NCBI GenBank assembly: GCA_021299835.1
Contig: JAJTER010000004.1
Span: forward strand, 1-48,082
Direction: 5' to 3'
DNA length: 48,082 nucleotides
DNA from: Saprospiraceae bacterium
GTDB lineage: Bacteria > Bacteroidota > Bacteroidia > Chitinophagales > Saprospiraceae
Every line of letters begins with the position of its first letter. Position 1 is the first letter of the stretch. Shown one piece after another: positions 32,469 through 41,889 of the stretch. A program made the position numbers and the translations under genes. The notes beneath the pieces are model-generated. The model did not search any database, was not told the DNA's origin, and saw only the letters and a list, made by a program, of their open reading frames with translations.

Positions 32469-33770
32469 TTAAATTTCTAATAATGTTTCTAATTTCATTC
32501 CCCTTGAACCCTTTATAAGGAGTAAAGCATTAGAAAAAGATAACGAATTAAAATATTTCTTTGCCTCTAAGGCTGTATTAAAATGTACCCATTTTTTTTC
32601 CAAAGCGACTTGTTCAAAATTTTTCCCGATTAAAATAACCTGGCTTAAAGCAGGATTGTCAGCAAGATCTGCTATTCTTTTGTGTTCGACAGAAGCTTCA
32701 TCTCCCAATTCGAACATATCACCTAAAACAGCTATTTTATTTAATTGAGGAATAGAAAATAAATTATTCAATGCTGCTTCCATGCTGGAAGGATTAGCAT
32801 TATAAGCATCTAAAATAATTTTACCTCCTTTATAAGCTACATATTGAGAACGATTCTGCGATGGCACATAACTCTCCAGCGCGGTTTTAATTTTAAAACC
32901 AGGTACTTTAAAATATTTTCCAACGGCAATAGATGACATAATATTCCCCAAATTATAATAACCTGTTAAATGAGTTTGTGCTGATAAATATTCACCATTT
33001 TCTGATAGGAAAGCTACCTTTATAAATTCTTGTGTAGGTAAATTTTCAATTTCATATAGCGCATTATTGGGATCTGGTTGATCTGAAAGAGTATAGATTA
33101 TCTTCTTTTTATTATTCAATGACAAAGAAACTAAAGTCTCATCCATTTGATTAAGAAAAATACAAGCATCCTTCAAGTATCTGTAAAGTTCAGATTTACC
33201 CATTTTGACCCCTTCCACCCCACCAAAGCCTTCCAGGTGAGCCTTGCCGATATTAGTAATCAAACCATGTGTAGGTTCAGCAATTTGGCATAGGTTATTT
33301 ATTTCCCCTTGATGATTAGCCCCCATTTCTATGACTGCAATTTCAGTATTTAAAGGCATATCCAATAAAGTGAGCGGAACCCCAATATGATTGTTTAAAT
33401 TTCCTTTGGTAAAATGGGTCGGATAATGCGCATTTAAAACGGCGGCAATAAGTTCTTTGGTTGTTGTTTTACCGTTACTACCAGTTATTGCAATAATGGG
33501 AATAGAAAATTGCTTTCGATGTAAGTTTGCAAGTTGTTGCAAAGTTTCTAAAACGTCCGCAACTTTAAAAAAAGCTGGATTATCAGGCAAACCCTGGTTA
33601 TCTACAACAGCTAAAACAGCGCCGTTTTTTAGTGACTGTGAGGCAAATTGATTGCCGTCAAAATTGTCTCCTTTTAGGGCAAAAAAGATATCCCCTTTTT
33701 TTACATTTCTTGAATCTGTGGCTATTCCGCAACCTGACTGGAACAACTTATAAAGTGATTGTAGATCCAT
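32469..33770 (-). CDS. murF: UDP-N-acetylmuramoyl-tripeptide--D-alanyl-D-alanine ligase
   Basis: A 433-residue Mur ligase that adds D-Ala-D-Ala to the peptidoglycan precursor in the cytosol. The N-terminal UDP-binding region shows GIATDSRNVKKGDIFFALKG; the ATP-binding motif is TGSNGKTTTK (about 96-105); the central domain carries VIEMGANHQGEI and TNIGKAHLEGFGG; and the C-terminal domain carries LDAYNANPSSMEAAL. I use ATG 33770 (MDLQSLYKLF), which is the common family start; an in-frame ATG 24 bp earlier overlaps the hairpin upstream. It lies downstream of gldJ on the same strand, separated by a hairpin. Confidence 0.95.
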   Translation of the reverse strand: MDLQSLYKLFQSGCGIATDSRNVKKGDIFFALKGDNFDGNQFASQSLKNGAVLAVVDNQGLPDNPAFFKVADVLETLQQLANLHRKQFSIPIIAITGSNGKTTTKELIAAVLNAHYPTHFTKGNLNNHIGVPLTLLDMPLNTEIAVIEMGANHQGEINNLCQIAEPTHGLITNIGKAHLEGFGGVEGVKMGKSELYRYLKDACIFLNQMDETLVSLSLNNKKKIIYTLSDQPDPNNALYEIENLPTQEFIKVAFLSENGEYLSAQTHLTGYYNLGNIMSSIAVGKYFKVPGFKIKTALESYVPSQNRSQYVAYKGGKIILDAYNANPSSMEAALNNLFSIPQLNKIAVLGDMFELGDEASVEHKRIADLADNPALSQVILIGKNFEQVALEKKWVHFNTALEAKKYFNSLSFSNALLLIKGSRGMKLETLLEI

Positions 33771-33782
33771 AATCGTCAAATA

Positions 33783-33814
33783 AAGAAGGGACATAGTAAA
33801 CTACATCCCTTCTT
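33783..33814. terminator. Hairpin between gldJ and murF
   Basis: A perfect 9-bp stem AAGAAGGGA/TCCCTTCTT encloses a 14-nt loop. The plus-strand reading is followed by TTTTATCTTTT; the minus-strand reading (the direction of gldJ to murF) is followed only by TATTTG. It may weaken read-through from gldJ into murF or protect the gldJ mRNA end. Confidence 0.45.
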
Positions 33815-33833
33815 TTTATCTTTTAAAATAAAA

Positions 33834-35351
33834 TTATTTTCTTACTGGTCTTTTACTTTTCACTTGAAAAGTATTACCGTCAGGAGCATTATTACCAGTT
33901 GCACCTCCTAATCTGTTCATAGCACATCTAAAACCGATAGCACGACTTGTTTGGTCTTCGTCCATAAAACGTCTTGTACCCGGAGAAAGCCAATAAGCTC
34001 TGTCTGCCCATGAACCACCTTTATATACTCTTGATTTATTACTGATTAAAGTATGAACATCTGTTTCATAAATAACCTCAGAAAACTCATCTCCATCCCT
34101 GTAATTTGTTGCATCATTTGTTCTGACATTGGTTCTGTTGGCCAGTTCTTCCTTAGTATAAAATTCATAACGCAATCTGCCCATGCTATCCTTCTCAACA
34201 GGACGCCCATCTTCATCCTTCACCATTTTAGTGAATTTACTACCTCTGAAAGGATTTAAATCATGGTTTTCTTCATCTCTCAATGCACTGCTCGTGGTAG
34301 GTCGATAAACATCCATAACCCATTCACCTACATTACCCGACATATTATAAAGTCCAAAATCATTAGGCAAATATGCTCTAACAGGACCAGGACCTGCAGC
34401 ATTATCATTTAGTTTACCTGCAATACCCATATAATCACCAGAACCTTTTTTAAAGTTGGCCAAAATAGCGCCCTGATATTTATCTCTTTTTTGGTACCTC
34501 ACCGTATTACCACTCCAGGAATAGGTTCTACCTGCAGAAATATTTTCATCCCCTGGAATAAGATTACCTTTTAAAGCATAAGCAGCATATTCCCATTCAG
34601 CTTCGGTAGGAAGTCTGTAACCAGGCAACAAAATACCATCTTCAATTTTAACTGGTCTTGATTCACCCGTTGCTAAATCTTTTACATTTTTGCGCACGTT
34701 ACCTTCATATTGACCAACGAGATAAGATCCTGTATTAAAATTATCCTGATCTTTTTGTTCTAAATTAGGATTCAGAACTCCCTGACGAATAAGTCTGGTT
34801 TCGTTAACACGGTCTGTTCTCCATTTACAGAATTCGGTAGCTTGAACGTGAGAAACGCCAACAACAGGATAGTCATCATAAGAAGGATAGCGGAAATACT
34901 GTTCGGCCATGGGCTCATTGTAAGACAATTCATCTAACCAAACCAAGGTATCTGGTAGAGCGTCCTCTAACACTTCAGGATAAGTTCCTCCAAAGGTTCT
35001 TCCTAACCATTCAGTATAAAAGCGATATTCTCTGTTAGAAACTTCCGTTTCATCCATATAAAAAGAAGTCACGGTAACTCTCCTTGGAACGGCATTCCAT
35101 TCGTACATTACATCTTCCTGGCTAAGACCCATGGTAAAAGTACCTCCTTCAACCAATACAAGGTTAGGACCCGTGTCTTGACCTTTGTAATCAACTTTTT
35201 CGTAACCACCCCATTTTGGATCATTATATGACCAACCAGTAGTTTCTGACACTGTTTTTGAAGATTTACTGCAAGAAGGTGTCAACATTACGCCTGAAGC
35301 ACAGGCTAAAATTAAAAGAAATGAACGATTCATTATATTCAATGTATTCAT
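33834..35351 (-). CDS. gldJ: Gliding-motility/T9SS lipoprotein GldJ (sulfatase-modifying-factor fold)
   Basis: A 505-residue lipoprotein. The signal ends in LTPSC with lipidated Cys27. A formylglycine-generating-enzyme-like domain spans about 60-490 (LVLVEGGTFTMGLSQEDVMYEWNAVPRRVTVTSFYMDETEVSNREY and RLPTEAEWEYAAY). The position equivalent to the FGE active-site loop reads KGGSWADRAYWLSPGTRR, without the paired catalytic cysteines, as expected for the structural GldJ/GldK group. GldJ stabilises the gliding and secretion machine on the periplasmic side of the outer membrane. The neighbourhood (murF, porU, porV) favours GldJ over GldK. It has its own -7 box at 35422. Confidence 0.87.
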   Translation of the reverse strand: MNTLNIMNRSFLLILACASGVMLTPSCSKSSKTVSETTGWSYNDPKWGGYEKVDYKGQDTGPNLVLVEGGTFTMGLSQEDVMYEWNAVPRRVTVTSFYMDETEVSNREYRFYTEWLGRTFGGTYPEVLEDALPDTLVWLDELSYNEPMAEQYFRYPSYDDYPVVGVSHVQATEFCKWRTDRVNETRLIRQGVLNPNLEQKDQDNFNTGSYLVGQYEGNVRKNVKDLATGESRPVKIEDGILLPGYRLPTEAEWEYAAYALKGNLIPGDENISAGRTYSWSGNTVRYQKRDKYQGAILANFKKGSGDYMGIAGKLNDNAAGPGPVRAYLPNDFGLYNMSGNVGEWVMDVYRPTTSSALRDEENHDLNPFRGSKFTKMVKDEDGRPVEKDSMGRLRYEFYTKEELANRTNVRTNDATNYRDGDEFSEVIYETDVHTLISNKSRVYKGGSWADRAYWLSPGTRRFMDEDQTSRAIGFRCAMNRLGGATGNNAPDGNTFQVKSKRPVRK

Positions 35352-35421
35352 GGTTTTTATCTTAACGGCAAGATTTTACAATTTATTTTAATAAATCAAA
35401 ACATTCAAAAAATAAATTATG

Positions 35422-35429
35422 CAAAAGTA
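35422..35429 (-). promoter_or_regulatory. -7 promoter element for gldJ
   Basis: The minus strand reads TACTTTTG then CAT, an exact TAnnTTTG, 70 bp before the gldJ ATG and just downstream of the PorP/SprF stop, giving gldJ its own promoter with a leader near 65 nt. Confidence 0.55.
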
Positions 35430-35446
35430 ACAAACCTTTTTTGGAA

Positions 35447-36490
35447 TTAGTTATTAAAACGAAAGCAATTCATAGTTTTTTGTGCTGATTTTTTTGAAAT
35501 ATAATTTTGAGACTCTGAAAACCTTAATGAAAGGGTAATTTCGTGACTCCCCAATGTTCTTTGTAAACCTTTTCCATCAATAGGAATTTCTGCCGTATAT
35601 AATATCTTATAAATACCTTTTTTAAAGCCAAAACCAACGATACTTTCAATAGGCTGAATACCACCAAAACGTGCCCAAACACCGGTAATAAGTTGTCCCA
35701 AATGATAGGAACTGCCCATTTGAATTATTTTACTCTGATTATTTGACAAATACAGTAACATCGGAGACAAATAAACTGGTCCTTTTCCTATACCCCTGCC
35801 TGATACAGGAAAATCGAATCCCGATTGAAAACTGAAAGTCATAGGACGCCCTGTTTCCAGAATACTTGTATTAAAAAAAGTTTGATTGAATCTATTTAAA
35901 TGTTTTAAACTCAATCCCACATAACCATTGTCTTTGTATATCAAAATTCCGGTACCAAGGTCTAATTCCATCCTGCTTAACGCTGAGGGAGGTCCATCAG
36001 TTACTGAAAGAGAAGGATTTAAACCTTTAAACGGATCTATCTGGTCCTCAAAATATAACTTACTCCAATTTAATTGCACCTGATTGACCCCCGCTTCCAG
36101 TCCAAATCTCATAAACCATTCTTTATTTACTTGCAGTTGGTATGAATAAACTGCGGCTAATTGATTTGTTTTTAATACTCCGTATCCAGCGTCATCTGTC
36201 AATAGTCTGAGACCAAATCCACTATTTAATAACGGGGAAAAATTTTCAACTGAAATTTGAGCCGTTTTATATGGCGATGGCCAATTCACCCAGTTTGTTC
36301 TAAATTGAGTATTAATTCGAACGCCTTCATTTACAGCTGAAAAAGCAGGATTTACTGTTAATGGATTAGAAAAATATTGGGTAAACAAAGGATCTTGCCC
36401 AATGAGCGAAGTGGTTGCTAAACCAATACTGAAGGATATCCAGAGCCAACGACAAAAAAAATGTGATCGCATAAATCCTTTTATTTGCAT
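35447..36490 (-). CDS. PorP/SprF-family type IX secretion membrane protein
   Basis: A 347-residue outer-membrane beta-barrel protein with a signal peptide (residues 1-30, ending near LIGQD). The diagnostic family opening PLFTQYFSNPLTVNPAFSAVNEGVRI is present, followed by alternating strands. PorP and SprF proteins cooperate with PorK/PorN or SprE and with particular T9SS cargo; which role applies cannot be told here, and many Bacteroidota carry several paralogues beside secreted proteins. It lies between gldJ and porU, transcribed in the gldJ direction and divergent from porU, with 120 bp between. Confidence 0.9.
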   Translation of the reverse strand: MQIKGFMRSHFFCRWLWISFSIGLATTSLIGQDPLFTQYFSNPLTVNPAFSAVNEGVRINTQFRTNWVNWPSPYKTAQISVENFSPLLNSGFGLRLLTDDAGYGVLKTNQLAAVYSYQLQVNKEWFMRFGLEAGVNQVQLNWSKLYFEDQIDPFKGLNPSLSVTDGPPSALSRMELDLGTGILIYKDNGYVGLSLKHLNRFNQTFFNTSILETGRPMTFSFQSGFDFPVSGRGIGKGPVYLSPMLLYLSNNQSKIIQMGSSYHLGQLITGVWARFGGIQPIESIVGFGFKKGIYKILYTAEIPIDGKGLQRTLGSHEITLSLRFSESQNYISKKSAQKTMNCFRFNN

Positions 36491-36594
36491 AATTAACGAA
36501 AAATAACCTAAAAACAGATAATTTGCTTCGCTATTTGAAAATAAAATAATAAGTTTTTAAAAAAGTTTTAAGGCAGCTAAAAACATTTTGGTCA

Positions 36595-36602
36595 TATCTT
36601 TG
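36595..36602 (+). promoter_or_regulatory. -7 promoter element for porU
   Basis: TATCTTTG is an exact TAnnTTTG ending 8 bp before ATG 36611. Translation may therefore begin at the following in-frame Met codons (36623 or 36626), which keep the signal peptide whole. Confidence 0.5.
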
Positions 36603-36610
36603 CGATGTAG

Positions 36611-39600
36611 ATGGATAAAACAATGATGAAACAAATCGTTTTTTTTTTAATAACTCTTTCAGTCTTGCAAACAAAGGCTCAGTCTGTAACTATTCCTTTT
36701 AATCCGGAATGGTTACAAAGTATAAATATTACTGTTGACGGAGCCAATATAGAATTATTGAAATTTAAAGGTGCATTATATGACGACTCTCATCCTGGTC
36801 TACCTGTTTTTTTAACGGTAATCCCCACTGAAAAAAATGATGGACGTATAAGTATAGAAGAAATTATTTCAGAACCTATTTCCTGGAATTATTGGCAAGA
36901 AAAGGAACAAGAAAAATTCAACGAAATACAATTATCTGCTTCCGTTGAAAAAGAAGGAAATAATTATTTTGCTAAAATAATTCTAATACCTCTTTTTAAA
37001 AAGTCAGGTCAATGGCATAAAATAACAAGTGCCAGGATAGTATTTTTACCAACTAATAAGATAGAAGCAAACTTAAGGAATACAAATTTTAAACAAGAAA
37101 GTGTTCTGAAAACAGGAAATATCTTTCAATTGTCGATTCCGCAAAAAGGTGTTTATCAAATAAAAACCGATTTCATTCGGTCTCAACTTAAACTTGACCC
37201 GGCAACCATTGATCCAAGACAAATTAAACTCTATGCAGGACCATCTGGAATGCTTCCTTTTGCTGTAAACATTCCCAATATTGATGATTTAGAGGAAATC
37301 CCCATCAAAGTTTTTGGTGAGGAGGATGGCAAATGGGATCCAAATGATTACCTTTTATTTTATGCAGAAGGAGCTAATACCTGGATTGAAAATGCTGAAA
37401 AACAATCTTTTACTTTTCAAAATAACTTTTATTCAAATACGCAGTTTTTGTACTTGATAGTGAGTCCACAAAATGGAAAAAGAATTATCAATCAAAAAAA
37501 AGTAAATGATCCTCCCGAATTTTCAAAAGAATCTGATCAATATAATGTTTTAGAGGAAGAGAAAACCAATCTACTGGAGGCATGGGAATCTGCCGAAGGA
37601 TCAGGAAATGAATGGTATGGCGACTTATTTAAAAACGTTAGGGAATACAAGTATAATAATGTTTTTACTTTTCCAGGAATCATTCCAACTTTTCCAACGA
37701 AGGTAAATGCCGCAATGGTAGTGCGTTCTTTAGAATCTTCAAGTTTTAACCTTACCATCAATGATAAAACCTTACGCAGCAGCATGGCTCAACCTGTGAA
37801 CAGACTGGATGGTGAATTTGCAAATATTGAAGACTATGTTCGCCTGGCAGAACTAAATGGAGCTATTAATGTAAGTGATGAAAGAATTAATTTGACCATT
37901 AACTATCCGTTTCCTAATGGACCTTCCGACGGTAGCCAGGGTTGGCTTGATTTTGTTGAAATTAACACCCGTTGCACCAATCGCTGGACGAACACACCGC
38001 TTTATCTTAGTGACTGGAATTCGCTAAAAGAAAATATTTCCGGATTTAGTATAGAAAATACAACATCTGATTTTCAAATCTGGGATATTTCCAAAGCCTT
38101 TGATATATCTGCTGTGGAAGGAAATATAAGCAATGCTACTTTGAAATTTTCCTATATATCAGGAGGAAAGTTAAAAAAATTTGTTGCATTTAAACCAGAT
38201 AACACTTTACCCATACCTGTTTTTATTTCCAAAATCGCCAATCAAAATATTCATGCCTCAACCTCAGTTGACATGGTGATCATTTGTCCCTTAGCCTTTG
38301 AAAAAGCGGCCATCAGACTTGCCGAACACAGAATGAAACATAGTAATTTAAAGGTTTCAGTTCATACTACAGAGGCTATCTATAATGAATTCAGTAGCGG
38401 AAAACCTGATCCAACGGCTATTCGTAATTTTGCCAGAATGATTTACCAAAGGGGTAATCAGTTACAATATATTTTACTCATGGGTGATGGATCTTATGAC
38501 CACAGGAACATCAATAAACTGGGTAATAATTTTATCCCAACCTTTCAAAGAGATGCTTATAACCCATTATATGCTTTTCCTTCTGACGACTATTTCGGTA
38601 TTTTAGAAACAACCGATAATGCAGATCCTTTGACAGGAAGACTGCTTGTCAGTGTTGGAAGGCTACCCATTAGTTCTTTACAAGAAGCTGAATTGATTGT
38701 AGATAAAATAATTAGATACGACAAACAACCGGAGGCTTTTGATCAATGGAGAAATAGAATGGTTTTTGTTGCCGACGATGAAGACGGCAATTTACATCTT
38801 GCCGATGCAAATGAAATAGCAGATAAAGTTCAACGACAACAACCTTCCATAAATTTGGAAAAAATATATTTGGACGCCTATACCCAAGTTTCTACTTCAG
38901 GAGGTAACCGATTTCCAGAGGTAACAGAAAGTATCAATCAATCCATTTTCCGTGGTGCATTAACAGTCACCTATCTGGGACATGGAAGCCCTAAGGGTTG
39001 GGCTCAGGAAAGGGTATTATCTATTCCTGATATATTAAACTGGCAAAACAGATTTAAAATGCCTCTTTTTATTACGGCAACTTGCTCATTTACAGCTTAT
39101 GATGATCCGGCATTTGTCTCTGCAGGTGAGGAAGCGTTTTTAAATCCAAATGGAGGTGCTATTGGTTTACTAACAACAACCAGAGCCGTATTTGCCAACC
39201 AAAATGCAGAATTGACAGACCAAACGCTTCAATCTTTGTTTAAAAGAAGAAACGGTGGTATCTCAACCATTGGTGCGGCCTTAAAAGAAGCAAAAAATAA
39301 TTTAAGCGGTTCATTTATAACTATAAACTCAAGAAAATATACATTGATTGGCGATCCTTCTCAAAAATTAGCCATTCCTTTGAGAAAAGTCAATACAACC
39401 AGCATAAACAGTCAGACCATAAATGCCGATTATAAACCTGATACCTTAGGAGCTTTATCAAGAGTGCAAATTACTGGGGTAATAGTGGATGATGCAGAAA
39501 ATATTATGGAAGATTTTAATGGATTTATTAAACCAAGTGTTTTCGATAAAGCAACATTAACCAAAACTTTAGCTCAGGATAATGGTAGTTATGAAGTAGA

Positions 39601-40495
39601 ATACCTGACGCAAAAAAATATCATTTTTTCAGGAAATGCCTCCGTAACCAAAGGTAAATTCAGTTTTTCGTTCATTGTGCCCAAAGACATAAATTATCAG
39701 GTTGGTAATGGAAAAATAAGTTACTATTCTTTATCAGAAAATAAAATGGAAGATGCTACCGGATATTTTAACAGGTTTTTTATTGGGGGTACGTCATCTA
39801 ATACCATTTCCGATGATAAAGGTCCGGAAATTGATCTGTTTTTAAATAGCACCTCTTTTGTGGACGGAGGACTGACACACCCTGATCCAGTTCTCATTGT
39901 ACATTTAATGGATGAAAATGGTATTAATGTAGTTGGAAATAGTATTGGACACGATATAGAAGCCATTTTAGACGATAATAGCAAAGAAATTTATGTTTTA
40001 AATGATTTTTACACAGGCGTTTTGGATGCTCCAAATCAAGGGGAAGTTCGTTTTCCATTTAAAAAATTAAGTGAAGGTTCTCATAAACTCTCTTTAAAAG
40101 CATGGGATGTTGCCAATAATGCTACCGAAGAAACCTTACAATTTATAGTAAGTAATTCAGCAAGTATTGCTTTAAAAAATGTGTTAAATTATCCCAATCC
40201 ATTCACTGATAGAACCTGTTTTCAATTTAATCATAGCCTGGGGAATATTCCTCTTGATGTAAAAGTCGATATTTATACCATTACTGGTCAGAAAGTAAAA
40301 TCCATTGAGGCATTATGGCCAGGTTCAGAAACTTTACAACTTGGAGATTGCATTTCATGGGATGGAAACGACGAATTTGGAGACCCATTGGCACGTGGCA
40401 TTTATTTATATCGTATCTCTGTTTCCACAGGTAACAACACAAGCCAACCCATTTTTGGAGAAAGTAAATTCGAAAAATTGGTTATTCTAAAATAA
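36611..40495 (+). CDS. porU: Type IX secretion system sortase PorU
   Basis: A 1,294-residue gingipain-like (C25) cysteine peptidase that cleaves the T9SS sorting domain off cargo and attaches it to surface lipopolysaccharide. A signal peptide (residues 1-24, ending TKAQS) is followed by a long N-terminal beta region. The C25 domain has the catalytic His791 in TYLGHGSPKG and Cys825 in ITATCSFTAYDDP, with DGSYDHRN and PSDDYFG in between. A C-terminal beta-sandwich (from about residue 1190) carries NYPNPF, VDIYTITGQKV and DGNDEFGDPLARGIYLYRI, the FlgD-like T9SS C-terminal domain, which stays uncleaved in PorU. Length is close to known PorU. It is followed by porV 115 bp later. Confidence 0.95.
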   Translation: MDKTMMKQIVFFLITLSVLQTKAQSVTIPFNPEWLQSINITVDGANIELLKFKGALYDDSHPGLPVFLTVIPTEKNDGRISIEEIISEPISWNYWQEKEQEKFNEIQLSASVEKEGNNYFAKIILIPLFKKSGQWHKITSARIVFLPTNKIEANLRNTNFKQESVLKTGNIFQLSIPQKGVYQIKTDFIRSQLKLDPATIDPRQIKLYAGPSGMLPFAVNIPNIDDLEEIPIKVFGEEDGKWDPNDYLLFYAEGANTWIENAEKQSFTFQNNFYSNTQFLYLIVSPQNGKRIINQKKVNDPPEFSKESDQYNVLEEEKTNLLEAWESAEGSGNEWYGDLFKNVREYKYNNVFTFPGIIPTFPTKVNAAMVVRSLESSSFNLTINDKTLRSSMAQPVNRLDGEFANIEDYVRLAELNGAINVSDERINLTINYPFPNGPSDGSQGWLDFVEINTRCTNRWTNTPLYLSDWNSLKENISGFSIENTTSDFQIWDISKAFDISAVEGNISNATLKFSYISGGKLKKFVAFKPDNTLPIPVFISKIANQNIHASTSVDMVIICPLAFEKAAIRLAEHRMKHSNLKVSVHTTEAIYNEFSSGKPDPTAIRNFARMIYQRGNQLQYILLMGDGSYDHRNINKLGNNFIPTFQRDAYNPLYAFPSDDYFGILETTDNADPLTGRLLVSVGRLPISSLQEAELIVDKIIRYDKQPEAFDQWRNRMVFVADDEDGNLHLADANEIADKVQRQQPSINLEKIYLDAYTQVSTSGGNRFPEVTESINQSIFRGALTVTYLGHGSPKGWAQERVLSIPDILNWQNRFKMPLFITATCSFTAYDDPAFVSAGEEAFLNPNGGAIGLLTTTRAVFANQNAELTDQTLQSLFKRRNGGISTIGAALKEAKNNLSGSFITINSRKYTLIGDPSQKLAIPLRKVNTTSINSQTINADYKPDTLGALSRVQITGVIVDDAENIMEDFNGFIKPSVFDKATLTKTLAQDNGSYEVEYLTQKNIIFSGNASVTKGKFSFSFIVPKDINYQVGNGKISYYSLSENKMEDATGYFNRFFIGGTSSNTISDDKGPEIDLFLNSTSFVDGGLTHPDPVLIVHLMDENGINVVGNSIGHDIEAILDDNSKEIYVLNDFYTGVLDAPNQGEVRFPFKKLSEGSHKLSLKAWDVANNATEETLQFIVSNSASIALKNVLNYPNPFTDRTCFQFNHSLGNIPLDVKVDIYTITGQKVKSIEALWPGSETLQLGDCISWDGNDEFGDPLARGIYLYRISVSTGNNTSQPIFGESKFEKLVILK

Positions 40496-40573
40496 AAAGT
40501 TTTTTATTTCGTCATATTAAAGTGAGTTTGGCAAACATTTTGATGTTAATCCAAACAAATAATAAAAATATAT

Positions 40574-40581
40574 TATATTTG
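40574..40581 (+). promoter_or_regulatory. -7 promoter element for porV
   Basis: TATATTTG followed by CC is an exact TAnnTTTG, 29 bp before the porV ATG at 40611. It suggests that porV can be expressed separately from porU. Confidence 0.5.
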
Positions 40582-40610
40582 CCTTAATAAGCTAAAACTG
40601 ATTCTCAAAC

Positions 40611-41819
40611 ATGAAGCATTTTTTCCAACTAGGAGGTGTCATCCTCGGTCTCACGCTGTCTAGCATTCAACTCGTTAATGCACAGTGTTATCAAGGCGAA
40701 GATGGCAGATATTATAATCTTGACGGTACACCTTGCACAAACACAGTGGTGTCCGCCGTTCCTTTTTTAAGAATAATTTCTGATGCACGTTCTGGAGCAA
40801 TGGGTGATGCGGGCATTGCCGTATCTGCCGATCCAAATGCCATGCATTTCAACGCGTCAAAATTAGTGTTTTCAGATCAGTCCTTAGGATTAGCTGCGAC
40901 ATACACTCCGTGGTTACGCTCTATAGGTTTAAATGATGTTTATCTTGCTTACCTTACTGGTTTCAAGAAAATAAATGATTTACAAACCGTTGGATTTGGA
41001 TTGAGGTATTTCTCCTTGGGCAGTATTCAATTTACTGACCCCAATGGCACCCCATTGAATACGGGAAGACCCAATGAATTTGAACTATCTGGCGCTTACG
41101 CCAGAAAATTAAGTGAAAAACTTTCCGCCGCTGTTACTGGTAAATTTATATACTCCAATCTTGCTGCAGGTAACATTGTAAATGGCGAAGTAATAGAACC
41201 GGGCATAGCAGGAGCCGCGGACTTCTCAATGACTTACAAAACGCCAATTAAGGTAAGTAAAGGTGAATCTGATTTAACCATAGGTCTTGCTATCACCAAT
41301 ATTGGTTCTAAAATAACTTATACAAACTCATTATTCCGGGACTTTTTGCCAGCGAATTTTGGATTGGGAGGAGCTTGGACTTTTAATTTTGATACGCACA
41401 ACTCTCTTACTTTTACCACTGATATAAATAAAATGTTAGTTCCTACGCCTTGTCAGGGCTTAGATTGCGATCAGGACAGAGATGGCAGGGCGGACTATAA
41501 AGATGTTTCTCCGGTTAGCGCCATTTTCTCTTCCTGGGCCGATGCTCCAGAGGGATTAAGTGAAGAAATTAAAGAATTTACTTATTCCATAGGAACGGAA
41601 TACTGGTACGATAAACAATTTGCTGTCAGAGCTGGATATTTTTCTGAACACAGACAGAAAGGTAATCGTAAATTTTTCACCGTAGGTTTAGGTCTTAAAT
41701 ACAATTTATTTGGTCTGAATTTCTCTTATCTGGTACCTACCACCAGTAGAAGAAATCCTTTAGATAATACGCTAAGATTTTCTATGCTTTTCAATTTTAA
41801 TGGAAATACTGCAGAATAA
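40611..41819 (+). CDS. porV: Type IX secretion system outer-membrane protein PorV
   Basis: A 402-residue FadL-like beta-barrel that carries T9SS cargo from the translocon to the PorU sortase. The signal peptide ends at VNAQC (20-26). A short Cys-bearing leader is followed by SAVPFLRIISDARSGAMGDAGIAVSADPNAMHFN, the family signature, and barrel strands to the final SYLVPTTSRRNPLDNTLRFSML. A loop at residues 281-298 contains CQGLDCDQDRDGRADYKD, an aspartate-rich segment resembling a thrombospondin-3 calcium loop, plus two further cysteines near the N-terminus. The pairing with porU immediately upstream is standard. A strong terminator follows. Confidence 0.95.
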   Translation: MKHFFQLGGVILGLTLSSIQLVNAQCYQGEDGRYYNLDGTPCTNTVVSAVPFLRIISDARSGAMGDAGIAVSADPNAMHFNASKLVFSDQSLGLAATYTPWLRSIGLNDVYLAYLTGFKKINDLQTVGFGLRYFSLGSIQFTDPNGTPLNTGRPNEFELSGAYARKLSEKLSAAVTGKFIYSNLAAGNIVNGEVIEPGIAGAADFSMTYKTPIKVSKGESDLTIGLAITNIGSKITYTNSLFRDFLPANFGLGGAWTFNFDTHNSLTFTTDINKMLVPTPCQGLDCDQDRDGRADYKDVSPVSAIFSSWADAPEGLSEEIKEFTYSIGTEYWYDKQFAVRAGYFSEHRQKGNRKFFTVGLGLKYNLFGLNFSYLVPTTSRRNPLDNTLRFSMLFNFNGNTAE

Positions 41820-41836
41820 TTTACTTTTTACCTAAC

Positions 41837-41875
41837 AAAAAAAGGCTGTGCTGAAATTTTAGCGCAGCCTTTTTT
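41837..41875. terminator. Bidirectional rho-independent terminator after porV
   Basis: A 9-bp stem (GGCTGTGCT with AGCGCAGCC, one G-T pair) with an 8-nt loop is flanked by seven A residues and six T residues, so it works for porV and for the convergent lipocalin-like gene. Confidence 0.9.
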
Positions 41876-41889
41876 GTTTCTATCACTGA

